Shown here: in pieces, positions 17,525 through 26,263 of the stretch
How the letters are laid out: each line of letters opens with the position of its first letter
Numbering within the stretch: the first letter of the stretch is position 1
Source: Desulfoferula mesophila
Lineage (GTDB): Bacteria; Desulfobacterota; Desulfarculia; Desulfarculales; Desulfarculaceae
Length of the DNA: 64,000 bases
Assembly: GCF_037076455.1 (NCBI RefSeq)
Contig: NZ_AP028679.1
Coordinates: forward strand, 1,565,501-1,629,500
Direction: 5' to 3'
The notes under the pieces: generated by a model
Database searches by the model: none
Told to the model about the DNA's origin: nothing
Seen by the model: only the letters and a program-made list of their open reading frames with translations
Made by a program: the position numbers and the translations under genes

Positions 17525-17765
17525 CCGACCCCCTGGGCGTCAACGCGGGCCGGGACCGCCTTGTTTCGCCTCCGGCCAGTAGTTAATCTGATTGTAGGGA
17601 TAGGAATTGCAGTCGCCGTCTGGGCCTCGCGCCCGGCGGCGGGCCGATACCCCAAGATGATGGCCCCCAGGTGGAGAACCCGGCCGCGCGGCCGGCTTGC
17701 CCCGAGGCAGGGCGCCCAGCCCGAAGCGCCGCGCCCAACCTTTTCTCACAACCTAAGGAGATGTC

Positions 17766-18272
17766 ATGCCCAAAAGGAAACATTTCGCGGTGGTAGTGCT
17801 TATGGCTTTTGCCCTGGCCATGGCCGGCCTGGCCCAGGCGGCCCCGGTCCAGGGATACCCGGCCCTGCAGGGCGTCAAATCCATGAACGCGGTGATCGAC
17901 GTGCGGGGCAAAAGCCCGGGGGCGATGCTGGGGGCCCTGAAGCTGGTGCACGCCATGTACAAGGACAAGGCGGTCACCCAGACCGATCCCGGCCGCCACT
18001 TTGTGGTGATTTTCATCGGCCCCGCGGTTAAGTTGGTGTCCACCGCCCGCCAGGGATTTTCCCCGGCCGAGGCCAAGGTGCTGGACCAGTTGGCCCAGGA
18101 GGTGAAAGCCATGGCCGCCGACGGCATCAAGCTGGAGTTGTGCGTGTTCGCGGCCAAGGTGTTCAACGTGAAGTTGCCCACCATCCTGCCGGAGATAACC
18201 CAGGTGCCCAACGGCTGGATTTCCCTGATCGCCTACCAGCAAAAGGGCTTTGCCCTGGTGCCCATCTACTAG
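17766..18272 (+). CDS. Exported DsrE/F-like protein
   Basis: A 168-residue protein with a strong signal peptide (MPKRKHFAVVVLMAFALAMAGLAQA, cleavage near residue 25). The mature domain resembles the DsrE/DsrF-like fold: a first strand near MNAVIDV, a helix in the GALKLVHAMYKD segment, HFVVIFIGPAVKL, and LELCVFAAKVFNV with a single Cys where DsrE proteins often carry a sulfur-relay Cys. Exported forms of this cytosolic sulfur-transfer family are common in anaerobes and have no firm function. AAGGAG precedes ATG 17766. The upstream 241-nt divergent gap contains a perfect 16-nt palindrome at 17680-17695. A 15-bp hairpin follows the gene. Confidence 0.75.
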   Translation: MPKRKHFAVVVLMAFALAMAGLAQAAPVQGYPALQGVKSMNAVIDVRGKSPGAMLGALKLVHAMYKDKAVTQTDPGRHFVVIFIGPAVKLVSTARQGFSPAEAKVLDQLAQEVKAMAADGIKLELCVFAAKVFNVKLPTILPEITQVPNGWISLIAYQQKGFALVPIY

Positions 18273-18285
18273 ATAGCTTGCCCGC

Positions 18286-18322
18286 CCCCTGTCCAGACCC
18301 GCACACCGGGTCTGGACAGGGG
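18286..18322 (+). terminator. Perfect 15-bp hairpin after the DsrE-like gene
   Basis: CCCCTGTCCAGACCC and its exact reverse complement flank a 7-nt loop (GCACACC). It begins 14 nt after the stop of the gene at 17766. There is no following T-tract, so termination would have to be factor-dependent or the hairpin may protect the 3' end. It could work on either strand. Confidence 0.5.
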
Positions 18323-18437
18323 TGACAAGTCCGCGTTCGGCTCCCGTCATGGCTGTTGCACAAACCGCCAGGTTTCATTAGGCTTAGCCAAATCTCACGC
18401 CGGGGAGAGCAACCTTCGGCGGACAGCGAGGGCGGTT

Positions 18438-20303
18438 ATGTGCGGCATCAACGGATTCAGCTGGGAAGACCAAGGCCTTATCCAGGCCATGAACGAGCGC
18501 TTGGTACACCGGGGGCCCGACGCCCATGGCGACTACGTGGGCGGTGGGGCCAGCCTGGGGCACACCCGCCTGTCCATCATCGACCTCTCCGAGCGGGGTC
18601 GCCAACCCATGGTCAACGAGCACGGCGACGTGCGCATCGTGGTCAACGGCGAGATCTACAACTACCTGGACCTGCGCAAGGAGCTGGTGGCCGCGGGGCA
18701 CGTGTTCCGCTCCGACAGCGACTCCGAGGTGGTGCTGCACGGTTATGAGCAGTGGGGACCGGGGGTCATCGAGCGCATCACCGGCATGTTCTGCTTCGCG
18801 GTGTTGGACGAGAAACGCCGCCGCATAATGCTGGGCCGCGACCGTCTGGGCATCAAGCCTCTCTACTATCACCACGCCGGGGGCAAGCTGATCTTCAGCA
18901 ACGAGATCAAAGGCCTGCTGTGCTGGGAGGGCCTGCAGCGCCGGGTGGACCTGCCGGGGCTCTACCAATATCTGGGCTACGAGTACGTGCCCGCCCCACG
19001 CACCCTGTTCGACGGCGTGAAAAAGCTGCGCCAGGGCCATTACGCCATCTTCGAGATGGACAGCGGCCAGTTCAGCGAGACCCAGTACTGGGACGTGCGC
19101 TTCGCCCCCCGCTTCTCCCGCCCCGAGGAGGCGGTGGAGGAGCTTCAGGCCCTGCTCAAGCTGGCCGTCAAGCGCCGCCTGATGAGCGACGTGCCCCTGG
19201 GGGTGTTCCTCTCCGGCGGCCTGGACTCCACCACCGTGGTGGCCCTGATGCGCGAGCTGGGGGTGGAGCACATCCGCAGCTTTTCCATCGCCTATCCCGA
19301 CCCCAGCTTCAGCGAGCTGGAGTATGCCAACGACATGGCCCAACACTACGGCACCGACCAGACGGTGCTGATGATCGAGGGCCTGACCATGGAGGACCTG
19401 GAGAGCGCGGTCTATCATTTGGACGAGCCCATGACCGACCTCTCGGCCATCCCGTTGATGCTCATCTGCCGCAAGGCCAAGGAGACGGTCACCGTGGTGC
19501 TCTCCGGCGAGGGCGGCGACGAGATCTTCGCGGGCTACGACCGCTTCAAGGCCTCCAAGGCGGCGGGCTACCTGAACCGCCTGCCCGGCTGCGCCCCCCT
19601 GCTCCACCGCCTGGCCTCCCTGCTGCCCGACCAGCCCCAGAAGAAGGGGGCGGTCAACGTGGCCAAGCGCTTTTTGGAGGGCTGCGTGCTGCCCCGCGAA
19701 GGCGAGCATCTGCGCTGGCAGTATTTCCTGCCCCCCGCCCTGGCCGGGGAACTGTTCAACCGCGAGGCCGCGGCGGCGCTCAACATCGACGACCCCTTCG
19801 CGCCCATCCGGGCGGTGCTGGCCTCCTGCAACTCCTCCGACCGCCTGGACCGCGAGGTGTACCTTGACCTCAAGCTGGCCATGGCCGACAGCGTTTTGAT
19901 GAAGGTGGACAAGATGTCCATGTCCACCTCCCTGGAGGTGCGGGTACCCTTCCTGGACCACGAGGTGGTGGAGTTTACCGCCAGCCTGCCCTCCTGGTTC
20001 AAGCTCAAGGGCTTCACCACCAAGTACATCCTGCGTCAGGCCATCCGGGGCCTGGTGCCCGACCGGGTGGCCTTCCGGGGCAAGCAGGGCTATTCCCTAC
20101 CGGTGAAGAACCTCTTGCGCGACCAACTCAGGCCGGTGATGCAAGAACTGCTCACCACCAGCCCCCTGGTGCGCGAGTTCCTCAATCCGGCCACGGTGAA
20201 CACCCTCATGGCCCAGCACCTGGCCGGCACCCACAACCACAACCACGTGCTGTGGGCCCTGATGAACGCGGCCCTGTGGCATCGCCGCTTCTTCGAGAAC
20301 TAA
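18438..20303 (+). CDS. asnB: Asparagine synthase (glutamine-hydrolysing), EPS-cluster type
   Basis: A 621-residue two-domain enzyme. The N-terminal class-II glutaminase begins MCGINGFSW, with Cys2 the nucleophile exposed after Met removal. The synthetase domain has the ATP PP-loop LSGGLDSTT at about 258-266 and SGEGGDEIFAGYDR near 355-370. It makes asparagine, or amidates a related carboxylate, from glutamine and ATP in the cytosol. AsnB paralogues like this are frequent in exopolysaccharide loci, where they may amidate sugar acids, so the substrate here is open. GAGGGCGG precedes ATG 18438. Repeat copy A starts 5 nt after the stop. Confidence 0.92.
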   Translation: MCGINGFSWEDQGLIQAMNERLVHRGPDAHGDYVGGGASLGHTRLSIIDLSERGRQPMVNEHGDVRIVVNGEIYNYLDLRKELVAAGHVFRSDSDSEVVLHGYEQWGPGVIERITGMFCFAVLDEKRRRIMLGRDRLGIKPLYYHHAGGKLIFSNEIKGLLCWEGLQRRVDLPGLYQYLGYEYVPAPRTLFDGVKKLRQGHYAIFEMDSGQFSETQYWDVRFAPRFSRPEEAVEELQALLKLAVKRRLMSDVPLGVFLSGGLDSTTVVALMRELGVEHIRSFSIAYPDPSFSELEYANDMAQHYGTDQTVLMIEGLTMEDLESAVYHLDEPMTDLSAIPLMLICRKAKETVTVVLSGEGGDEIFAGYDRFKASKAAGYLNRLPGCAPLLHRLASLLPDQPQKKGAVNVAKRFLEGCVLPREGEHLRWQYFLPPALAGELFNREAAAALNIDDPFAPIRAVLASCNSSDRLDREVYLDLKLAMADSVLMKVDKMSMSTSLEVRVPFLDHEVVEFTASLPSWFKLKGFTTKYILRQAIRGLVPDRVAFRGKQGYSLPVKNLLRDQLRPVMQELLTTSPLVREFLNPATVNTLMAQHLAGTHNHNHVLWALMNAALWHRRFFEN

Positions 20304-20307
20304 GGCC

Positions 20308-20431
20308 CCGGCTGCGCCAGTCACCGCCATACTGCGTCGCCGGTGGCGCTCGGGCCTCGACGTAGACATCAGGCTACGCCTACGGCCCTCGCTTACCGGT
20401 CGCCTTGTCTGCCGGCGGCTGGCTGTGCCGG
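20308..20431. repeat. Intergenic palindromic repeat, copy A
   Basis: About 124 nt beginning CCGGCTGCGCCAG and ending GGCTGTGCCGG, so the ends form an imperfect inverted repeat. The centre holds CCTCGACGTAG and, 8 nt later, CTACGCC, which form a second arm pair. It aligns almost without gaps to copy C (31601-31725) and shares its core with copies B and D. It sits 4 nt after asnB. The rest of the 303-nt gap (20432-20606) is AT-richer and probably holds the promoter of the next operon, but no clear hexamers were found. Confidence 0.8.
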
Positions 20432-20606
20432 TGCCGTGCACCAATCACACACCCATTAAAGATGGCGGTTTATTCATAAGGGCCGCATAATTACCAAATA
20501 GCTACTTGTTTAAGCCCAACCCGCTTGAAGCACCTGGGCTGGACAGCTTCCATGACCCCATGATAATTTTCTTTATAGCTAACCATTTGCCACCCAAGAG
20601 GATTTA

Positions 20607-21383
20607 ATGGCCAATCCCTCCCAGGACCAGCCGGCCAATCTCAAGACTCATCAGATGGCCACCGGCGGGGGTAGCGCCCTCAGGCGCTACCAGGACCTGA
20701 TCGTGGGGTCGCGCTCCTGGGGGCGTCTGATCTACTTTGAGCTGTGCATGCTCTTCGCCAACTGCCGGGGGGCCCTGGGCCTGTTTCTGCGCAAGCTGTT
20801 GTGGCCTCGCCTGTTCGGCTCCTGCGGCGGAGGGGTTATGTTCGCCGCCGGGGTGGTGCTGCGCCATCCGGGGCGCATCCACCTGGGCCAGCGGGTGGTG
20901 GTCAGCGAGGGCTGCATCCTGGACGGCCGCTGCCCGGACACCGAGCGGGCCGTGGTGGTGGGCGACGACGTGAACCTGGCCAACGAGGTGATGCTCTCGG
21001 CCAAGCAGGGCTACATCGAGATCGGTCCCCGTTGCGGCCTGGGGGCCCGGGTCATCGTGCATTCGGTGGCCCACAACCCGGTGGTGATCGGCCCGGACGT
21101 GGTCATCGGCCCCCTGTGCTACCTGGCCGGGGGCGGCAACTACCACACCGACCGCCTGGACGTGCCTATCGGCCAACAAGGCATCAAGGACATGGGCGGC
21201 ATCAAGGTGGAGGAGGGCGCCTGGTTGGGGGCCGGGGTCTACGTGCTGGACGGGGTCAGCGTGGGCTCCGGGGCCATTGCCGCCGCCGGGGCGGTGGTGG
21301 CCGCCGATGTGCCCGCCCTGGCCGTGGTGGGTGGGCTGCCCGCCAAGCTCATCAAGATGCGCGCCAAGGAAGACTCCACCTAG
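20607..21383 (+). CDS. Left-handed beta-helix acyltransferase (hexapeptide repeat)
   Basis: A 258-residue cytosolic acyltransferase. Imperfect hexapeptide repeats run from about residue 90 to 245 ([51 protein letters not shown], and later [15 protein letters not shown]). The end [11 protein letters not shown] is standard for sugar O-acetyltransferases. The likely catalytic His is in HSVAHNP (about 151-157). It probably decorates a sugar or lipid-linked intermediate of this island. GAGG precedes ATG 20607. It heads a three-gene operon with the flippase-like protein and the beta-propeller protein. Acyl donor and acceptor are unknown. Confidence 0.85.
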   Translation: MANPSQDQPANLKTHQMATGGGSALRRYQDLIVGSRSWGRLIYFELCMLFANCRGALGLFLRKLLWPRLFGSCGGGVMFAAGVVLRHPGRIHLGQRVVVSEGCILDGRCPDTERAVVVGDDVNLANEVMLSAKQGYIEIGPRCGLGARVIVHSVAHNPVVIGPDVVIGPLCYLAGGGNYHTDRLDVPIGQQGIKDMGGIKVEEGAWLGAGVYVLDGVSVGSGAIAAAGAVVAADVPALAVVGGLPAKLIKMRAKEDST

Positions 21384-21393
21384 CCTGGAATTT

Positions 21394-22473
21394 ATGCTAG
21401 AAACCCCCGCCAACCCCCAGCCCCGCTCCCGCCGCCGCCGGGCCGGCGCCTGGCTGACCATGCTCCTGGCCGGGGCGATCACCGCCGGGCTCTTGTATTA
21501 CCTGGCCCAAACCACCACCCTGGACGACTGGGTGGGCCTGTTTAGGGGCCTGCCCCTGGTGTTCCTGCTGGCCTATATGGCCTGCTTCTTGGGCTCCATG
21601 CTGCTCAAGGCGCTGCGCTACCGCCTGCTGTTGGCGGCCTCCAGCCAAGCCGCCCCCCCCCGCTTCGCGGGCCTGGTGGCGGTCACCTTTGTGAGCAATT
21701 TGTTCGTGGACCTGCTGCCCGCCCGCTCCGGCAGTCTGGCCTACATCGTGTTCCTCAACCGCAAGCTGGCCGTGGACCTGCCCGCCTGTTTCAGCTCCTT
21801 CGCCTTTTCCTTCATCTTCGACCTCATCGGCATGCTGCCCCTGTTCTTCCTGGCCATCGTGCTGCACGGCCTGGCCGCCGGGGATTCGGCCCCCCTGCTG
21901 TGGGCCTTGCTGGGGGCGCTGGCCATCATCGCCCTGGCCGCCCTGTACCTGTTGGAAAAGGTGCTGGCTCTGATGGCTCGCCTGGTGGCCTGGCTGGCCC
22001 CGCGTCTTCCGGGGAAGCTGCAAGCCTGGGCCGGGCGGGCGGCCGAAGAACTGGCGGCCATGGCCAAGGACGTGGCCACGGTGAAGAGCCGGGGGGTGTA
22101 CGGCCGGGTGCTGGTGGTGTCGGTGGCCATCCGGGCCCTCAAGTATCTGGGCCTGTACCTCTTGGTCAGCGGCCTGGCCGCCCAGTGGCCGGAGCAGGCG
22201 GCTCACCTCTCCTTCCCCCTGGTGCTGTTCGCCCTGCTGGCCGCCGAGGCCACGGCCAGCCTGCCGGTGAGCGGCATCGCGGGCTTCGGGGCCTACGAGG
22301 GGGTGATGATGGCCACCCTCCGGGGGGCGGGCCTGGCCTCCACCCAGGCGGCCCTGATACCCTTTGGCCTGCACCTGATCACCCAGACCATCGACTACAC
22401 CCTGGGGGCGCTGGCCCTGGTGGCCCTCGGCCTCATCAAGCCGCGAGAGAACGCAAATGAAGAGCCCCTTTAA
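21394..22473 (+). CDS. Flippase-like UPF0104/LPG-synthase-type membrane protein (copy 2)
   Basis: A 359-residue polytopic protein of family PF03706. It has a basic N-terminal end (RSRRRR), LLKALRYRLLLAAS (about 70-83), the loop FVSNLFVDLLPARSGSLAY typical of the family, and a later EATASLPVSGIAGFGAYEG. The start was set at ATG 21394, 10 nt after the acyltransferase stop; the frame is open further upstream only as an overlap. It overlaps the next gene by 17 nt, which suggests coupled translation. Likely role: transport or presentation of a lipid-linked sugar made by neighbouring enzymes. Confidence 0.85.
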   Translation: MLETPANPQPRSRRRRAGAWLTMLLAGAITAGLLYYLAQTTTLDDWVGLFRGLPLVFLLAYMACFLGSMLLKALRYRLLLAASSQAAPPRFAGLVAVTFVSNLFVDLLPARSGSLAYIVFLNRKLAVDLPACFSSFAFSFIFDLIGMLPLFFLAIVLHGLAAGDSAPLLWALLGALAIIALAALYLLEKVLALMARLVAWLAPRLPGKLQAWAGRAAEELAAMAKDVATVKSRGVYGRVLVVSVAIRALKYLGLYLLVSGLAAQWPEQAAHLSFPLVLFALLAAEATASLPVSGIAGFGAYEGVMMATLRGAGLASTQAALIPFGLHLITQTIDYTLGALALVALGLIKPRENANEEPL

Positions 22474-23488
22474 GAAGCAGCCGCCCAAAAACTGGATCAT
22501 CCTGGGGGTGCTGGCTTTGATGCTGATAGTCACCGCGGTGCACTTCGGCCCCCGCTACCTCTACTCCCACTTCGGCGATCTGGTGCTGGGCCAGGTGGTG
22601 GGCGGGCTGAGCCAGGAGCAGAAGCAGGCGGTGCGCGCGGGCACCAAGGGGCTCAAGGCCAAGGTGGTGTGGTCTTCCAGCCGCAGCGGCAACCACGAGC
22701 TGTACATGCTCACCCTGCCGGATATGGAGTTCTATCGCCTGACCCACAACGACCGGGTGGAGTATTACAACCGCTTTTCGCCCGACGGCCAGCGCCTGGT
22801 TTTCGCCCGCAGCCAGCGCCTGTGGGTCAGCGAGCGCGACGAGTTGCCCTGGGACGTCTGGGTCATGGACCTCACCACCAGAGACCAGACCGAGGTGGCC
22901 AAGAACGGCAACTACCCCCAATGGGTGGGCAACGACCAGGTCAGCTTCATGCGCGGCGGCCAGGTGGTGCTCAAGGACCTGAACAGCGGCCAGGAGAAGG
23001 TGCTCTACGACGCCGGCCAGCCGCCGGTAAAGGGAGTGCCCCAGACCCCGGAGCTGTCGCCGGACCGGCGCCTGCTGGCCTTCACCGCCCGGGGAGCCCT
23101 GCGGGGCACCGTGGTCTACGACCTGGCCGCGAACAAGCTGCGCCAGATGGGGGATGGCTGCGAGATTACCTGGTACCCCGACAGCCGCCGGGTGCTGTGG
23201 GTGGAAAACGGGGGCAACGGCGGCACCCATATTTTGCACTCGGCCCTGGAACCCCTGAAGCCCCGGGTGCTCATGGACCTGCCCGGCAAGTACAGCCACG
23301 AGTACTTCCCCCGCCTATCGCCGGACGGCAAATGGCTGGTGTGGGGGGCGGCGGCCAAGGGCCATGAGCACGACATCGCCGACTACGAGATATTCCTGTG
23401 GCAAGTTGGCACGCCCTGGGAGAGCGCCCTGCGCCTGACCCAGAACCAGGCCAACGACCGTTGGCCGGACATATACATCGAAAAATAG
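22457..23488 (+). CDS. Membrane-anchored TolB-like beta-propeller protein
   Basis: A 343-residue protein with one N-terminal signal-anchor (about 12-34) after a Lys-rich start (MKSPFKKQPPKNW). The rest is a predicted periplasmic six-bladed propeller of the TolB/PD40 type: repeated WSSSRSGNHELYMLTLP, FSPDGQRLVFARS, LSPDRRLLAFTARG and LSPDGKWLVWGAA. Such propellers bind proteins or glycans. It overlaps the flippase-like gene by 17 nt, so the two products may work together at the membrane. Its stop is 2 nt from the 3' end of the convergent gene at 23491. Confidence 0.8.
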   Translation: MKSPFKKQPPKNWIILGVLALMLIVTAVHFGPRYLYSHFGDLVLGQVVGGLSQEQKQAVRAGTKGLKAKVVWSSSRSGNHELYMLTLPDMEFYRLTHNDRVEYYNRFSPDGQRLVFARSQRLWVSERDELPWDVWVMDLTTRDQTEVAKNGNYPQWVGNDQVSFMRGGQVVLKDLNSGQEKVLYDAGQPPVKGVPQTPELSPDRRLLAFTARGALRGTVVYDLAANKLRQMGDGCEITWYPDSRRVLWVENGGNGGTHILHSALEPLKPRVLMDLPGKYSHEYFPRLSPDGKWLVWGAAAKGHEHDIADYEIFLWQVGTPWESALRLTQNQANDRWPDIYIEK

Positions 23489-23490
23489 GC

Positions 23491-24450
23491 CTACTGGGGC
23501 GGGAACAGCTCCCAATCGATGTGCAGCGAGCGCAGCATGGTCTTGAGCGCCGGGCCCAGCAGGGCCCAATCCTCGGCCCCCACCTGGCCCCACAGGTGGC
23601 CCCGAGCCCACAGATGGCCCCCATCGGGCAACCTGCGGTGCACCACGGCCATGAGCTCGTAGCTGCCCTCCGCCCGCTTCTGGTAGACGCTGAGCCGGCG
23701 GCGGTCCACCACCGACTGGCCCAGCAATTGATAGCCCTCCAGGGGAGGCAGGGCCTCCTGGTGCAGCTCCAGGCTCATTTCGCGGCCTTCGTCCGCCTTG
23801 CCCTGCCAGACGTAGCCGCCGGGCAGGCTCCGGCCTTCCCAGGACCAGGGCAAGGAAACGTACATGCCCCGCCATTCGGCCAGACGCCACTGGGAGCCCA
23901 GCACGAAAAAGAAGGGCTCGATGCGCAGCGAGGCCAGAATCGCCTCCAAGGTAGGCTGGTTTTGCGCCCACAGCTTGCTGTCGCTGTCGGCCACGGCCCA
24001 GAGGCGGCCCCCGCCGGGCAGGGGCTGCTTGAGGATCAGGATGGACCGCCGCCGGGCGTCGCGGGTGCCTTCCAGCTCGGTCTGCTCAAAGACCAGGGCG
24101 GGCCGTCCGACCAGCGAGGCCTGGCCCAAGGCCTCGGTGCGCACCCGGTCGGCCAGGCCCGGCTCGGGCAGTTGGTCATAGCCGAACAGGGAAAACTCCA
24201 TCTTGGTGTACAGGGGCGCGGTCTTGCGGGCCCACCAGCCGTAGAAATGCCTCAGCCCCACGTAGAAAAAGCCGTACCAGTTCTTGGGCACCGCCAGGCT
24301 CACCCCCCGGTCCTCCTGGATGCGCCACTGGGGGCCGGGCAGGGGGGCGAAGTCCCCGGCCAGGGGATCGCCCTGGGCCCAGGCCGCCGGAGCGGCGGCC
24401 AGCAGGGCCAGGCACAGGATCAAGGCGGCGAGACGTCGGACCATGGTCAT
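23491..24450 (-). CDS. Exported protein of unknown function
   Basis: A 319-residue protein with a signal peptide (MTMVRRLAALILCLALLAAAPAAWA, cleavage near residue 25). The mature part shows two similar halves, each with a GVSLAVPKNW or GMYVSLPWSW strand, an E-T/L-rich middle, and an end like LEAILASLRIEPF or LKTMLRSLHIDWEL, so it is probably a duplicated domain. Start 24450 fits the signal peptide. The frame stays open to an ATG at 24588 that has an excellent AAGGAG and overlaps the upstream stop by 8 nt, so a 365-residue form with a 46-residue N-terminal addition is possible. It is the last gene of a minus-strand pair. Function unknown. Confidence 0.7.
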   Translation of the reverse strand: MTMVRRLAALILCLALLAAAPAAWAQGDPLAGDFAPLPGPQWRIQEDRGVSLAVPKNWYGFFYVGLRHFYGWWARKTAPLYTKMEFSLFGYDQLPEPGLADRVRTEALGQASLVGRPALVFEQTELEGTRDARRRSILILKQPLPGGGRLWAVADSDSKLWAQNQPTLEAILASLRIEPFFFVLGSQWRLAEWRGMYVSLPWSWEGRSLPGGYVWQGKADEGREMSLELHQEALPPLEGYQLLGQSVVDRRRLSVYQKRAEGSYELMAVVHRRLPDGGHLWARGHLWGQVGAEDWALLGPALKTMLRSLHIDWELFPPQ

Positions 24451-24580
24451 GATTTTCCCCGCTTCCCGGCTCATGGCGTGGCTTTGGGTTCGGCGGCGTT
24501 TTTCCGCCTCACCATGGCTGAGCCCGGCGAGTTCCAGGGTGACGCAACGGTTGGCGACATCAATGGCGTAAAAGTAAACC

Positions 24581-26086
24581 TCAGGCATGGGCCGGCTCCT
24601 TGGCCTCGCGCCGCCTAGTCCAACGCCGGGCCAGGCGGTGGGCGCACAGGCCCAGGCAGACGGCCAAAATGGGAACCAAGGGTGAGTTGAAACGCGCATA
24701 GTTGGCGGTTATCAGGCTGTGAAAGCCGTACATGTAAATGGAGGGCAGCACAAAGGCCAACAGGGGCCAATCGCGCCGGCGCAGGGAAGACACCGCCAGA
24801 TAAAAAAGGCAAACGAAGCCGGGCAGGGCCACCCACCAGGTGTCCGCGAACAGGCCCCGCCAGGCCAGGGGAATGGAGGCCAGCAGATGGCCCCAGGGGT
24901 TGGCCAATATCTTGCGAATGGCCGCCTTTTGGCTGTAGGTGTCACCCACGGTGTAGTGGCCCAACCAATTGATGTTGCGGGTCCAGTTGTGCTGACCCCT
25001 CATCTCAAAGGAGTCGCCCCGGTTCCACTCCCGCAGGTGGTTGAAATCATCCATGGTCAGGAACCTGCCCAGGGTGGCCTGGTAAAGATCGGCACCCCAC
25101 AGCTTTTGGTGCTTTGGCGGGTCCCAACGCTGGTTGCCCGGGGTGGCCGACTCCTGGACCAGAGGGTTCAGGTAGACCCAGGGGGTGTAGTAGATGAAGG
25201 CGGCCAGATACTCCTTGGGGGTCATGACCGCGTAGTTGGAGCGAATTTCCAACACCAGGCCGCTACGGTAGGTCAGCATCCAGCGGCCATAGTGGTAGTG
25301 GTTGCGGGCCATCCAGGCCCCCACCGGGACCGCGAAGGCCAGAGTGAAGACGGCCATGCCCGCCAGCAACCTGCCCCTGGGAAGGCGGCTGCGCCAAGCC
25401 AGCAAGGCGAAGTAGATCATCAGCGGCAGCCAGCAGTACATCAGCGCCGCCCGGGTGAGGGCCCCCAGGCCCAACAACAGCCCGGCCAGGGCAAAGGCAC
25501 AAAGGCTGGGCCGCTTGAGGGCCCGGTAGAGGGCCAGAGACAGGAACAGGATGATCAGGGCCGCGCCCGCCTCGCTGTAAAACCGGTTGATGAAATAGAT
25601 CAGGGCCGGACTGTAGGCCACCACCGCGAAGCTGAGATAGCCCGGCCAGGGCGATCCGGTGGTCCGCCACACGAAAACCCCGGCCAGGATGGCCGCCAGG
25701 AGCAGCCAGCCCAGTTGCCACTTTTTGAGCGGCAGCAGGTCGTCGCTCAGGAAGCTGGGCAAGGGCAGGTCCAGGCCGGGCACCACCGCCACCCCCAGGG
25801 CCAAAAAGGCGGGGTAGCCCGGTGAGCGCCAGGCGTCCAGCCAGGGATGGGGGGTCAGGGTGCGTTGGGTGCTGATGATGCCGTGGTGCACCAGATTGTA
25901 GGCCATGCACAAATAGTGGTTGCCGTCGTGGTCTATGGCGTGCTGGGGCAGGTTGCGCGAGGCGTGAAACACGAAGCCGCCCAAAAGGAGCAGGATGATC
26001 GCCACATGGCCCGCGAAGCGCAAGTTGGCCTTGGTCAAGTAGGGCGGGGCCGGCATGGCCGGCAGGCTCTCGAGAAGTCTCGGCAT
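24581..26086 (-). CDS. GT39-like membrane glycosyltransferase
   Basis: A 501-residue polytopic protein of GT-C type. After the first membrane span comes the loop IDHDGNHYLCMAYNL (51-65), with D52 and D54 as candidate catalytic acids, then WRSPGYPAFLALG, a GT39-like sequence. About ten further hydrophobic segments follow. Unlike most large GT-C proteins here it has no long periplasmic extension. ATG 26086 was chosen because GGAG lies just before it; TTG 26125 and ATG 26056 are alternatives. The gene is transcribed away from the heptose operon across a 177-nt divergent gap. It probably transfers a sugar from a polyprenyl-phosphate carrier; the acceptor is unknown. Confidence 0.8.
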   Translation of the reverse strand: MPRLLESLPAMPAPPYLTKANLRFAGHVAIILLLLGGFVFHASRNLPQHAIDHDGNHYLCMAYNLVHHGIISTQRTLTPHPWLDAWRSPGYPAFLALGVAVVPGLDLPLPSFLSDDLLPLKKWQLGWLLLAAILAGVFVWRTTGSPWPGYLSFAVVAYSPALIYFINRFYSEAGAALIILFLSLALYRALKRPSLCAFALAGLLLGLGALTRAALMYCWLPLMIYFALLAWRSRLPRGRLLAGMAVFTLAFAVPVGAWMARNHYHYGRWMLTYRSGLVLEIRSNYAVMTPKEYLAAFIYYTPWVYLNPLVQESATPGNQRWDPPKHQKLWGADLYQATLGRFLTMDDFNHLREWNRGDSFEMRGQHNWTRNINWLGHYTVGDTYSQKAAIRKILANPWGHLLASIPLAWRGLFADTWWVALPGFVCLFYLAVSSLRRRDWPLLAFVLPSIYMYGFHSLITANYARFNSPLVPILAVCLGLCAHRLARRWTRRREAKEPAHA

Positions 26087-26171
26087 CAGGCTCCAGGGGG
26101 CTTGGGGCTTAACTGGCTGGCCCAAATATACGCAACATCACCCAGGGGGGCAACTCAACCCGCCGCCCTGA

Positions 26172-26200
26172 TTGCCAAACGGCGCGCGACCTGCTAATAA
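26172..26200 (+). promoter_or_regulatory. Possible weak promoter for the heptose operon
   Basis: TTGCCA at 26172-26177, a 17-nt spacer and TAATAA at 26195-26200. The -35 matches 5 of 6 positions but the -10 only 3 of 6. It lies 64 nt upstream of the kinase ATG. This is the best candidate in the divergent gap and is weakly supported. Confidence 0.25.
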
Positions 26201-26263
26201 GTGAGCAGCATCGCGGCCGGGCGGCAACGTCCGCTGTCGCCTAACCTTTGCCGGGAATACCGC

